Assembly: GCA_965216965.1 (NCBI GenBank)
Contig: CBDCGX010000003.1
Location: 1 to 64,000 of the forward strand
Source: CBDAKK01 sp965216965
GTDB lineage: Bacteria; Spirochaetota; Spirochaetia; WTKD01; G963693115
Reading direction: 5' to 3'
DNA: 64,000 nucleotides
Shown here: piece after piece, positions 32,421 through 41,632 of the stretch
Layout of the letters: the number at the start of each line of letters is the position of its first letter
Position numbering within the stretch: position 1 is the first letter of the stretch
Notes under the pieces: generated by a model
The model's database searches: none
Seen by the model: the letters and a program-made list of their open reading frames with translations, nothing else
Told to the model about the DNA's origin: nothing
Translations under genes and position numbers: made by a program

Positions 32421-33650
32421 ATGAGTAGAGTCCGAACCTTATTTTTTCTATCTTGTGTATTCTTATCTTTTTCTTTTGGAGTACTATTTACGGTGTTTTT
32501 TCTTCCTGCAAAAAAGACATCTAATGATCAATGCACTTCTATCACATGTACTACAGATGGTACTAAAGATTCTGTCAAGGTAGAAAAAGCAAGTACTCGT
32601 TTTTTAGAAAATACGCAGAAAGCTACAAATGATTTTCTATCTGATGAAGATATAAATATTCGTGTATATGATCTTAGAAATAAAGGCGTAGTAAATATTA
32701 CCACAGAGATATTAGCTTATAACTGGTTTTTTGAGCCTGTGCCCAAGGATGGTAATACCGGGTCAGGTTCAATAATAGATAAGCGAGGATATATTCTCAC
32801 CAACTATCATGTAATTGCAGGCAGTCAACGTCTTTTTGTAACTCTTTGGGATGAAACAAGGGTTGAAGCTCAAATAATAGGAAGTGATGTAGAAAATGAT
32901 CTTGCAATTTTAAAAATTGACGTTAAAAACAAAAATCTTGAAATTATTCCTATAGGTGATTCAGAATTGCTTCGCGTAGGTCAAAAAGTTATTTCTATAG
33001 GAAATCCTTTTGGTTTTGATAGAACGCTTACGACGGGAGTTATATCTGGACTAAGGCGACCTATACGGAATAGTAATAATATTGTTATTCGTGACATGAT
33101 ACAAACCGATGCATCTATAAACCCCGGAAATAGTGGAGGACCTTTATTAGATTCGGAGGGAAACATTATAGGAGTAAACACTCTTATTTATAGTCCTACA
33201 AGAGGATCTATCGGTTTGGGGTTTGCTGTTCCCGCTGCAACTGTGAGACGAGTAGTTGATGATATTTTTACATATGGAAAAGTACAACGAGGATGGATAG
33301 AATGGAAGGTTCAGCCACTTTTTGGTGAGCTTGTGAAATACGCAAATCTTCCTGTAAATAAGGGACTTCTTGTTGTAAGTCTTCCAAAAACAAGTAATGC
33401 ATATAAAATAGGTATTCGTGGGGGAAATAAAAACAAGGCTATTCGATATGGAAGAACTATTATTTATATGGGAGGAGATATTATCACAAATATAAACGGC
33501 ATTACAGTTTTCTCAACTTCTGGTTTATTGGAGGCATTAGAGCAGACTCGTCCTGGAGATGTAGTTAAAATAGAGTATATAAGGAAGAATAAAAAGAAGA
33601 AGGTAAATCTCATACTTTCTGATCGCCCTAAAGATTTAGTCATAGAATAA
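32421..33650 (+). CDS. DegP/HtrA-type periplasmic serine protease
   Basis: 409 residues. An N-terminal signal anchor (residues 5-29) is followed by the trypsin-like domain with catalytic triad His130 (TNYHVIAG), Asp160 (ENDLAILKI) and Ser238 (NPGNSGGPLL). One C-terminal PDZ domain contains GRTIIYMGGDIITNINGI. A single PDZ and a retained anchor look more like DegS/HtrA of Gram-positives than two-PDZ DegP. It degrades or refolds damaged envelope proteins. uvrB starts one base after its stop, so the two are translationally linked. Confidence 0.9.
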   Translation: MSRVRTLFFLSCVFLSFSFGVLFTVFFLPAKKTSNDQCTSITCTTDGTKDSVKVEKASTRFLENTQKATNDFLSDEDINIRVYDLRNKGVVNITTEILAYNWFFEPVPKDGNTGSGSIIDKRGYILTNYHVIAGSQRLFVTLWDETRVEAQIIGSDVENDLAILKIDVKNKNLEIIPIGDSELLRVGQKVISIGNPFGFDRTLTTGVISGLRRPIRNSNNIVIRDMIQTDASINPGNSGGPLLDSEGNIIGVNTLIYSPTRGSIGLGFAVPAATVRRVVDDIFTYGKVQRGWIEWKVQPLFGELVKYANLPVNKGLLVVSLPKTSNAYKIGIRGGNKNKAIRYGRTIIYMGGDIITNINGITVFSTSGLLEALEQTRPGDVVKIEYIRKNKKKKVNLILSDRPKDLVIE

Positions 33651-33651
33651 G

Positions 33652-35664
33652 ATGAAATCGCAATATTGTGTTCATACTTCGCATGTACCGTTTAAAATAC
33701 AGTCTCCGTTTTCTGTAGCGGGAGATCAATCTATTGCCATTTCAAAAATAATAAAAGGAATCAATGACAATCAAAAATTTCAAACGCTTAAAGGCGTAAC
33801 AGGATCTGGAAAAACATACAGCATGGCAAAAATTGTAGAAAAAATACAACGACCTACATTAGTACTATCTCATAATAAAACACTCGCAGCACAGTTGTAT
33901 AGAGAATTTAAAGATTTTTTTCCTAATAATGCAATAGAGTATTTTGTCTCGTATTATGATTATTATCAGCCAGAAGCATATGTTCCTGGAAAAGATTTAT
34001 TTATAGAAAAGGATGCGTCTATAGACGATGAAATAAAGCGCTTGAGGCTTTCGGCGACTACAAGTTTGTATTCTCGGTTAGATGTGCTTATTGTGGCAAC
34101 CGTAGCGTGTATTTATGGACTAGGAAATCCCGAAGCATATTCTTCAATGGCGATTGAGCTGTGTGTAGGAGAAGAACCAAGCCTTTCCGTTTTAAGTACT
34201 AAATTAGTAAATCTTCAGTATGAGAGAAATGATGTTGCGTTAGAACAGTCTCGATTTAGAATACAAGATGATTGTATAGATATTTATCCTGCTTATGAAG
34301 AATGCATATATAGAGTTATTATGGAGTGGGAAAAAATAATAAGGATACAGAGACTTCATCCCATTACTTTTGAAATAGAAAGAGAGCAAGATCGATTATG
34401 CATATTCCCCGCAAACCACTTTGTAACACCAAAAGATCAGATGGATATTGCTATTAAAGAAATAAAAAAAGAATTAAAAGAATATCATTCATTTTTGACG
34501 AAAAATGATAATTTGATAGAAGCTCAAAGAATTAAGTCTCGAACAGAATATGATCTTGAGATGCTTGCAGAATTGGGTTTTTGTACAGGAATAGAAAATT
34601 ATTCCATGCACATGTCTGGAAGGAAAACTGGTGAGAGACCGGCAGTTTTATTTGATTATTTCCCTAATGATTTTTTACTGTTTATAGATGAATCGCACGT
34701 AAGCATTCCTCAAATTAGGGCAATGTATGCTGGAGATAGAGCAAGAAAAGAAAATCTTGTTAAGTATGGATTTAGGCTCCCATCGGCAAAGGATAATAGG
34801 CCCCTTACATTTAAAGAATTTGAAGAGGTAATAAATAATTGTATTTTTGTTTCTGCTACTCCGGGTCCTTATGAAATAGAACACTCACAGAATATTGTAG
34901 AACAAGTTATCCGACCTACAGGATTACTTGATCCAATTATATTAGTACAAAAGACAGAGGGGCAAGTAGAAGATCTTATTAATCGAATGAAAAAATGTAT
35001 TTTAAGAAATGAAAGAATCTTAGTTACCACTCTTACTAAAAAAATGGCAGAACATCTTGCCGATTATTTTGTTGAGTTGGGGATAAAGGGAGCATATATT
35101 CATTCTGATTTGGGAACAGTTGAGCGGGTAGAAATACTTATAAAATTGAGGAATGGAGAGATTGATGTTCTTGTAGGAGTTAATTTATTGAGAGAAGGAT
35201 TAGACCTTCCTGAGGTTTCGTTGGTGGCAATATTTGATGCAGATAAGATAGGATTCCTTCGTTCCTCCACAGCTCTTATACAAACTATAGGCAGAGCTGC
35301 TCGAAATGTAAATGGATGTGTTATTATGTATGCTGATAAAGAAACCGATGCTATGCGAAGTGCTATTGATGAAACAAATAGGCGAAGAACTATCCAGCAT
35401 AATTATAATCAACAACATGGAATAACACCAACAACAATTAAAAAGGCAGTAAAAAACATCCTTGAGCGATCTATTGAAATAAAGAAAGATGCAATAAAGC
35501 ACTCAATGGAATTTATAAAATCAAGTTATAATATTCTTGTGCCCAAAGAAAGAAAACAACTTATAAAAAAACTAGAAGATCAAATGAATGAACATGCAGA
35601 ACGATTAGAGTTTGAAGAGGCAGCAGTTGTTCGTGATGAAATACAGGAGTTAAAAAAGACGTGA
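33652..35664 (+). CDS. uvrB: Excinuclease ABC subunit B
   Basis: 670 residues, normal size. Walker A GVTGSGKT (about 43-50), the beta-hairpin YYDYYQPEAY that probes damaged DNA, FIDESH (Walker B), helicase motifs GVNLLREGLDLPEV and QTIGRAARN, and a C-terminal UVR helix pair for UvrC (EHAERLEFEEAAVVRDEI). It verifies lesions in nucleotide excision repair with UvrA and UvrC, neither of which is in this window. The start overlaps no other gene, and the stop overlaps the next gene by four bases. Confidence 0.97.
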   Translation: MKSQYCVHTSHVPFKIQSPFSVAGDQSIAISKIIKGINDNQKFQTLKGVTGSGKTYSMAKIVEKIQRPTLVLSHNKTLAAQLYREFKDFFPNNAIEYFVSYYDYYQPEAYVPGKDLFIEKDASIDDEIKRLRLSATTSLYSRLDVLIVATVACIYGLGNPEAYSSMAIELCVGEEPSLSVLSTKLVNLQYERNDVALEQSRFRIQDDCIDIYPAYEECIYRVIMEWEKIIRIQRLHPITFEIEREQDRLCIFPANHFVTPKDQMDIAIKEIKKELKEYHSFLTKNDNLIEAQRIKSRTEYDLEMLAELGFCTGIENYSMHMSGRKTGERPAVLFDYFPNDFLLFIDESHVSIPQIRAMYAGDRARKENLVKYGFRLPSAKDNRPLTFKEFEEVINNCIFVSATPGPYEIEHSQNIVEQVIRPTGLLDPIILVQKTEGQVEDLINRMKKCILRNERILVTTLTKKMAEHLADYFVELGIKGAYIHSDLGTVERVEILIKLRNGEIDVLVGVNLLREGLDLPEVSLVAIFDADKIGFLRSSTALIQTIGRAARNVNGCVIMYADKETDAMRSAIDETNRRRTIQHNYNQQHGITPTTIKKAVKNILERSIEIKKDAIKHSMEFIKSSYNILVPKERKQLIKKLEDQMNEHAERLEFEEAAVVRDEIQELKKT

Positions 35665-36032
35665 GATATATGTATGGACTACTGATAATCATAATGGCTG
35701 TTTTTGTAGTTTCTTGTAATAAAAGAGGACAAGAGACAATAAAAATCCCTTCTCGTCAGGTACTCAACAGCCCATTTGAATTTCTTATTCCTAAAGAAAC
35801 ATACAATCGAGTATATCAAAATAAAGATATATATTCGTCTGTTGTAACCATAGTGTGCCGTGGAGATATTTTACAACTAAGAGACACTGATGGGGAAAAT
35901 GCCATACGGTTTATATGGTATAACGTTAGTTATGGCGGTAAAGAAGGATGGATATTGGTGAGAGATCCTATAAAAGTTTCTTCAAAAGAACAGGCATATT
36001 ATTTATCTAGAAGATTGATTTTAGATAAATAA
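35661..36032 (+). CDS. Small lipoprotein with an SH3-like domain
   Basis: 123 residues starting at GTG in an ATGA-like overlap with uvrB (or at ATG 35670). Signal peptide MYGLLIIIMAVFVVSC with lipobox VVSC, then about 95 residues ending in an SH3b-type pattern (VTIVCRGDILQLRD, WYNVSYGGKEGWILV). Such domains bind peptidoglycan or peptides. No enzyme motif. The place at the end of the htrA-uvrB run suggests co-transcription and possibly an envelope-maintenance role, which is an inference. Confidence 0.7.
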   Translation: MRYMYGLLIIIMAVFVVSCNKRGQETIKIPSRQVLNSPFEFLIPKETYNRVYQNKDIYSSVVTIVCRGDILQLRDTDGENAIRFIWYNVSYGGKEGWILVRDPIKVSSKEQAYYLSRRLILDK

Positions 36033-36105
36033 TATTTATAATAAACCATGATTTGTTTAACATTTTAAATAGATTTTCCCCTATATAAAACATATTAGAA
36101 TAAAC

Positions 36106-36134
36106 TTGTACTGTGGACATGAAAGTTGTATACT
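36106..36134 (+). promoter_or_regulatory. Promoter of aspA
   Basis: TTGTAC, a 17-bp spacer and TATACT, about 85 bp before the aspA start, in an otherwise empty gap. Confidence 0.5.
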
Positions 36135-36218
36135 ATAATTATAAAGTTCTGTGGGAGAATGTGAGATGTTTTTTTTATTATTTGATAGAGAATAATAAAA
36201 TATTTTTATTAATGGAGG

Positions 36219-37631
36219 ATGAAAATGATAAGGGAAATGAGAATAGAACATGATTTGCTTGGTGAGAAAGAAATACCAGAGGATAATTACTATGGTATAC
36301 AGACTCAGCGTGCACTTGAGAATTTTAAGAAAATTAGTGGTGTTCGATTAAGTCATTATCCTATATTTATATCATCATTTGCGATGGTAAAATATGCCGC
36401 AGCAAACACTAACTTTACTTTAGGGTTACTAGATGAAAAAGTTTTTAATGCCATTAAAAAAACGTGCAAAGAAATAATAGGTGGTAAATTCCGTAATCAG
36501 TTTGTAATAGATATGTTTCAAGGCGGGGCGGGAACTTCAACTAATATGAATGTTAATGAAGTAATTGCAAATAGAGCATTAGAAATAATGGGATATGATA
36601 AGGGACAATACCAATATTGTCATCCTAATAACCATGTTAATCTTTCACAATCTACTAATGATGCCTATCCCACCGCTCTTCGCATAGCAATTTGGCATAA
36701 AAATAATGCCTTGCTAAAAGAGTTGAAGCCTTTAATTCTAGCTTTTAGAAACAAGGGTAAAGAATTTCAATATGTTGTTAAAATTGGACGGACACAGTTG
36801 CAAGATGCGGTTCCTATGACGCTAGGGCAAGAATTTGAATCGTTTGCAGTTACTCTTGAAGAAGAAGTTGTTCGTTTATCGCAAATGGCAAATCTTTTCT
36901 TAGAGGTCAATATTGGTGCTACTGCAATAGGAACGGGAATAAATGCTGATCCCAAGTATTCTAGGTTATGTATTCAATATCTTCGTGAAATTAGCGGGGA
37001 AAATATCACATTATCAAGTAATCTTATGGAAGCAACTCATGATTCAGGATCTTATATTATATATTCTTCTGCTTTAAAAAGACTAGCAACAAAACTATCT
37101 GTAATTTGTGATGATTTAAGACTGCTTTCTTCTGGACCTCGTTGTGGTTTTAATGAGATTAACCTTCCTTCCATGCAGCCGGGGTCATCAATCATGCCTG
37201 GAAAAGTTAACCCTGTTATTCCTGAATTAGTAAATCAGATTTGTTTTAAAGTTATAGGAAATGATTTATGTATTACTATGGCCGCAGCTGCAGGTCAGTT
37301 ACAATTAAATGCTATGATGCCTATCATTACACAAAGTATTTTTGAGTCAATCAGAATATTAAGAAAAGGGGTTCGTTCTTTTGCGAGACATTGTATTAGT
37401 GGAATAACTGCTAATAAAGAACATTGCTATGAAGTAGTTATGAAAAGCATAAGCATTATTACTGCACTTGTCCCTGTTCTTGGGTACGAGACTACTTCAA
37501 GCATTGCCAAGCAGGCTTTAAAAGAAAACAGAAATGTTATAGATATTGTAAAAGAGAAAAAAATACTTTCAGATGATGAAATAAATGAATTGCTATTACC
37601 AGAAAACATGATATCGTCTCGTTCTTTATAA
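36219..37631 (+). CDS. aspA: Aspartate ammonia-lyase
   Basis: 470 residues. Releases ammonia from aspartate to make fumarate. Family landmarks: GGAGTSTNMNVNEV, SQSTNDAYPT, GRTQLQDAVP and the flexible signature loop GSSIMPGKVNP containing the catalytic Ser. Fumarase class II is similar, but GRTQLQDAVP and the N-terminal HDLLGEKEIP favour aspartase. Start ATG 36219 or the Met three codons later; GGAGG precedes. It stands alone, with its own promoter. Confidence 0.9.
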   Translation: MKMIREMRIEHDLLGEKEIPEDNYYGIQTQRALENFKKISGVRLSHYPIFISSFAMVKYAAANTNFTLGLLDEKVFNAIKKTCKEIIGGKFRNQFVIDMFQGGAGTSTNMNVNEVIANRALEIMGYDKGQYQYCHPNNHVNLSQSTNDAYPTALRIAIWHKNNALLKELKPLILAFRNKGKEFQYVVKIGRTQLQDAVPMTLGQEFESFAVTLEEEVVRLSQMANLFLEVNIGATAIGTGINADPKYSRLCIQYLREISGENITLSSNLMEATHDSGSYIIYSSALKRLATKLSVICDDLRLLSSGPRCGFNEINLPSMQPGSSIMPGKVNPVIPELVNQICFKVIGNDLCITMAAAAGQLQLNAMMPIITQSIFESIRILRKGVRSFARHCISGITANKEHCYEVVMKSISIITALVPVLGYETTSSIAKQALKENRNVIDIVKEKKILSDDEINELLLPENMISSRSL

Positions 37632-37666
37632 TTGAGATATATAAATGATATTGTTTTTCTCAATAA

Positions 37667-38788
37667 TTAAGATTTGTTTTTTATATCATGCCATTCTATG
37701 TTTTTGTAAGAAGAGATTGTTTTTTTTGCATTATAAGAAGTAATGTAAGGATATAATTCTGATGTAAGTCCGCAGGGAATGTTTTGTTCGCTTCGTAAGA
37801 AAGTACAGTTTGCTTTGGTAAAAGATTCTCCCTCTTTTACTGCACATTGTGTAAAAAGACTTCTTCTACTTGTATGATAGTGCGAATATAGTGGAGCACT
37901 CCAAGAAAGAGGGCGTGGTGATATGGTATTGTTTTTTGTTCCATGTACGCATTCGTTGTATACTTCTTGACCATATGTCCTTTTAACATAAGGGATTCTT
38001 TCTTTTTCTGGGAGCGATATGGTAGTATTTACATCATTTACCATTTTTGAAAATTCTGAGGGAGTAAGTGCTATGGGATCGTCGGGGGATGTACCATGAG
38101 AATCTAGCGTAAAATGCTTTTCTGTTACTGTGCTTCCAAGTGCAGCGGCTATACTTGCAAGTATGGAGCTATTAGTACTGTGGTCAGATATGCCTAGTGT
38201 GCAATTAAAAAGGCTTTTGTATTTTAGAAGTAACAAGAGTTTGTATTCAGCTAGCTCTGCAGGATAACGAGTTACGCATCTAAGAATAGTGATGTTGTCT
38301 TCATTAGACACATTTGTGATAATTTTGAGAGCATTATATATATCTATAAGAGATGCAAGACCTGTTGAAAGGATTATTTGTACATGTGTTTTTTTCTTAT
38401 AAAGTGCTATAGCGTTGAGGAGCGTGGTATAGTTTATCTCAGGAGAGGCAATTTTTATTCTTATTGGAGAAAGTTTTTGTAAAAGGGATAAAGATTGATG
38501 ACCAAAAACACTGCATAAAAATTGTAGATTGCGCGATTCGGCGTAATCTTTTATGCTTTTGTAAAACTCAAAAGGTTTTTCTACAGACTTGAAGTATTTA
38601 TAAATATCTATATTTCTTGTAGGCACTGCTATATGACCAGTATAGGGAGAGACTATTTCGTTTGCGATAACCCATTGGAATTTTACAGTGTGTGCTCCCG
38701 CATCTTTTGCAGCATCTATAAGTCTTTTTGCGTTAGAAACAGAACCAAGATGCGAAGTTCCTATTTCTGCTATGTATTCATGATTCAT
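37667..38788 (-). CDS. NeuB-family sialic/pseudaminic/legionaminic acid synthase
   Basis: 373 residues. The N-terminal TIM-barrel of the NeuB family starts YIAEIGTSHLGS and includes VKFQW, IKIASPEI, LSTGLAS, RCVTRYPA and ISDHST, with TEKHFTLD near the active site. The C-terminal ~60 residues fit the antifreeze/SAF domain. These enzymes condense phosphoenolpyruvate with an amino sugar to give nine-carbon acids. The exact sugar cannot be told from sequence. No partner genes (cytidylyltransferase, epimerase) are adjacent. The MptE-like gene at 51750 suggests flagellin glycosylation as the sink. Last gene of the tpx-proC-serS run. Confidence 0.85.
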   Translation of the reverse strand: MNHEYIAEIGTSHLGSVSNAKRLIDAAKDAGAHTVKFQWVIANEIVSPYTGHIAVPTRNIDIYKYFKSVEKPFEFYKSIKDYAESRNLQFLCSVFGHQSLSLLQKLSPIRIKIASPEINYTTLLNAIALYKKKTHVQIILSTGLASLIDIYNALKIITNVSNEDNITILRCVTRYPAELAEYKLLLLLKYKSLFNCTLGISDHSTNSSILASIAAALGSTVTEKHFTLDSHGTSPDDPIALTPSEFSKMVNDVNTTISLPEKERIPYVKRTYGQEVYNECVHGTKNNTISPRPLSWSAPLYSHYHTSRRSLFTQCAVKEGESFTKANCTFLRSEQNIPCGLTSELYPYITSYNAKKTISSYKNIEWHDIKNKS

Positions 38789-38800
38789 CTTTTTAATTAT

Positions 38801-40087
38801 TTAAGTGTTTTTGATTGTAGAAAAACCACAGTAGGGAACTAGTGCGGCGGGGATAGTTATTGTTCCATCTTTATTTTGAAAATTTTCAAAAAGGGCAACA
38901 AGGGTACGAGATATTGCAATGGCAGTTCCATTGAGCATGTGAGGGAAAAACCGATGTTTCTTTCCGTTTTCATCTATGTATTGACTTCGTATTTTAAGAC
39001 GCCTTGCTTGATAGTCGGTGCAATTTGAGGTGCTTGTAATTTCTCCATATTCTCCTTTGCCTCTTCCGGGCATCCATGCTTCTAAATCAAACTTTCTATA
39101 GGCAGGAGCACCAAGATCCCCTGTGCAAGTATCCACTATTCTATAGGGAATAGTGAGTGTGGTATATATTTCTTCTTCTATTGTTAAAAGTTGATTATGT
39201 ATTTCTTCAGATTCTTCTGGATTACAAAACACAAACATTTCTAACTTAGTGAATTGATGGACTCTATAAAGCCCCTTGGAGTATGTTCCGGTGGCTCCTG
39301 CTTCTTTGCGGAAACAGTGTGAGATACCAGCTATTTTTATGGGGAGCGTTTCTTTAGGTATAATACTATTTGCATAATAGCCTCCGAGCGGTATTTCAGA
39401 AGTGCCTATAAGAGCGAGATTCTCATTTTCTATACAATAAATATTACTTTCTTTTCCACGAGGATTAAACCCAATGCCATCTAATATGGTTGTTTTTGCA
39501 ATATCGGGGGTTTGGAGTATGGTAAAGTCATGTTTTTTGAGTATATCAATACCAAAACGCAGAAGAGCTAATTCAAGGATAACGGCTTCATTCTTGAGAT
39601 AATAAAATTTTGTTCCAGCAACTTCAGTAGCTTTGTCAAAATCTATAATATCTAGTTGTATTCCAAGTTCTACATGGTCTTTAGGTTTAAAGTCAAATTG
39701 CGGAATAGATCCCTTTGTTTGTATAACAAGGTTATCTTTTTCTTCTTTCCCTATAGACACGTGAGGATGGCAAAGATTAGGTATTGTTTTTGCAATAGTT
39801 GTTAGTTTTTTTTCAAGTATTTCATGCTTTTTAGTAAGCTCTAGAATGTGGTTCTTTATATATTTCCCTTTTTCTATATATTCGTTTCTCTCTGCAGCAT
39901 TAGTTGCTTGAGACGAATGTTTTGCAATAGTATTTTTTTGCTGTTGTGAGTTTTCTAATTCTTGTTGAATTGATATGGTTTTCTTATAGATCTGTACAAG
40001 TTCTTCTACATTATCGCGCATATTGCGTATTTTTGATGAGGTGCTAAATTGGTTGGCATTTTCAATAATATATTTTATATCTAACAT
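38801..40087 (-). CDS. serS: Seryl-tRNA synthetase
   Basis: 428 residues. The N-terminal coiled-coil arm (about 30-100, LEKKLTTIAKTIP and surroundings) grips the long variable arm of tRNA-Ser. The class II catalytic core shows motif 2 (FRKEAGATGTYSKGLYRVHQ) and motif 3 (NGTAIAISRTLVALFENFQ). Length is standard. Next to proC (16 bp) and neuB (12 bp), implying one transcript. Confidence 0.97.
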   Translation of the reverse strand: MLDIKYIIENANQFSTSSKIRNMRDNVEELVQIYKKTISIQQELENSQQQKNTIAKHSSQATNAAERNEYIEKGKYIKNHILELTKKHEILEKKLTTIAKTIPNLCHPHVSIGKEEKDNLVIQTKGSIPQFDFKPKDHVELGIQLDIIDFDKATEVAGTKFYYLKNEAVILELALLRFGIDILKKHDFTILQTPDIAKTTILDGIGFNPRGKESNIYCIENENLALIGTSEIPLGGYYANSIIPKETLPIKIAGISHCFRKEAGATGTYSKGLYRVHQFTKLEMFVFCNPEESEEIHNQLLTIEEEIYTTLTIPYRIVDTCTGDLGAPAYRKFDLEAWMPGRGKGEYGEITSTSNCTDYQARRLKIRSQYIDENGKKHRFFPHMLNGTAIAISRTLVALFENFQNKDGTITIPAALVPYCGFSTIKNT

Positions 40088-40103
40088 AAGTCGTTCTGTA
40101 ATT

Positions 40104-41018
40104 TTATGATACTATAATGTGGTTGTTTTTTTGGGAAAGTTCTTTTGCTCGTTTTGATGCAGCTTTTACAGCAGCAGCAATTATTTTTGAAAATTGTTCT
40201 TTTTTGAGGACTGCCATGCCTGCAACTGTGGTACCTTTTGGAGATGATATTACATTAATGAGTTCCTGGGGAGTTTTAAACACGGGGAGAGATGGTAAGG
40301 AAGGGGAGGTACTACTATATTGTGTTTGTGTAATATCAGCGTTAAGCATTGCAAGTGCTCCCAATACAGCATGAGATGCTGCTATAAAGGCATTATCATA
40401 CGATAACTTTTGTTTTATTCCTGCTTGCATAAGTGAATCAATAAATTTTGTAGCAAAGGCAATGCCGCTTCCCGCCATCCCAGTAAATATAGGCATTTGT
40501 TTTTCATCTATATGCATAACTGCTCCAAATTGTTTTGCAATAGAAACGGCGGTAGTAATATCTTTTTTTTGTAATGCCTGTGCTGTGCTTATGGCTGTGA
40601 TGCTTTTTTGTTTTAGTGCTGCTATAGTTGGCATATAACGAACTATCCGTTTGTAGTTATTAAGAGACTGTGATATTGTTTTAATTTCTATGCCTGCTAC
40701 AATAGAAATAATGAGGGGTTTATGGCTTGTAATAAGAGGTAAAAGTTCTGTGAGGGTTGTATTAATTACTTGTGGTTTAACAGCAATAATAATGACATCA
40801 AAGTGTAGTGATTTTGTTTTTTCACTATGAGATGAAATAGATTTTATATTTGTAAATAGAGAAGAAAGAGTAGAAAAGTGGCGTATGCTAAGCGTCTTTG
40901 CGTGCTTTGCAAAAACACTTTGAGGATCATAAGAATATATAAATATGTTTTTTGAATTTTGCAATGAGCTTGCAATTGCAAGCCCCATATTTCCCAGACC
41001 AACAACTAAAATATCCAT
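40104..41018 (-). CDS. proC: Pyrroline-5-carboxylate reductase
   Basis: 304 residues. An N-terminal NAD(P)-binding fold (VVGLGNMGLAIASSL) and the family block with MPIFTGMAGSGIAFATKFID then GTTVAGMAVL. Catalyses the last step of proline synthesis. Slightly longer than the usual ~270 residues, mainly because of inserts around residues 55-65 and 230-245. Lies 20 bp after tpx. Confidence 0.9.
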   Translation of the reverse strand: MDILVVGLGNMGLAIASSLQNSKNIFIYSYDPQSVFAKHAKTLSIRHFSTLSSLFTNIKSISSHSEKTKSLHFDVIIIAVKPQVINTTLTELLPLITSHKPLIISIVAGIEIKTISQSLNNYKRIVRYMPTIAALKQKSITAISTAQALQKKDITTAVSIAKQFGAVMHIDEKQMPIFTGMAGSGIAFATKFIDSLMQAGIKQKLSYDNAFIAASHAVLGALAMLNADITQTQYSSTSPSLPSLPVFKTPQELINVISSPKGTTVAGMAVLKKEQFSKIIAAAVKAASKRAKELSQKNNHIIVS

Positions 41019-41038
41019 TGTAATAATTCTTATTTTAT

Positions 41039-41530
41039 TTACTGTAGAGATGCAATTGCTTTCTTATAATCTGGTTCTTTTTTTATTTCGGGAACAAGCT
41101 CTGTATAAATAACTTTGTTATTTATATCTAATACAATAACTGCTCGGGCTAGAAAATATTTGAGAGGTCCCGATATTATTTCTACACCGTAAGTGGAACC
41201 AAATGTGTGAGACATGTCAGAAAGAGTAATACCCTTTTTGATTTTTTCGACTTTGCAGAATCTGGTAAGAGCAAAGGGGGTATCTCTACTTATAGTTAAC
41301 AGCACTATTCCTTTTGAGATATGTTTTTCAAACGATGATACACTTAAGGAGCATACAGAAGTATCAATACTTGGTACAATGTTTAATATTTTTTTCTTTC
41401 CCTTATATTGAGCAAGAGAAATTTTTTCAAGCTTATTAGAAATAAGAATGAAAGAGGGTGCTTTTGCTCCAATTTTTGGAAGACTCCCAATAGTATTAAT
41501 AGACTTTCCGTCAAGTTTTATTTTTGCCAT
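41039..41530 (-). CDS. tpx: Thiol peroxidase (Tpx)
   Basis: 163 residues, atypical 2-Cys peroxiredoxin. Peroxidatic Cys60 in PSIDTSVCSLSV and resolving Cys92 in RFCKVEK match E. coli Tpx (61/95). It reduces lipid and alkyl hydroperoxides, recycled by thioredoxin, which is encoded at 48330. First gene of the minus-strand run; divergent from ligA with about 100 bp between. Confidence 0.93.
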   Translation of the reverse strand: MAKIKLDGKSINTIGSLPKIGAKAPSFILISNKLEKISLAQYKGKKKILNIVPSIDTSVCSLSVSSFEKHISKGIVLLTISRDTPFALTRFCKVEKIKKGITLSDMSHTFGSTYGVEIISGPLKYFLARAVIVLDINNKVIYTELVPEIKKEPDYKKAIASLQ

Positions 41531-41632
41531 ATATTGTATTATACTATAAAAACAGTGTGTGAGCGGGTAATTGGAGATAAACTAAAATAGTTTTTTCTTA
41601 TAATTCTGATGATATAATATAAAACATACTAC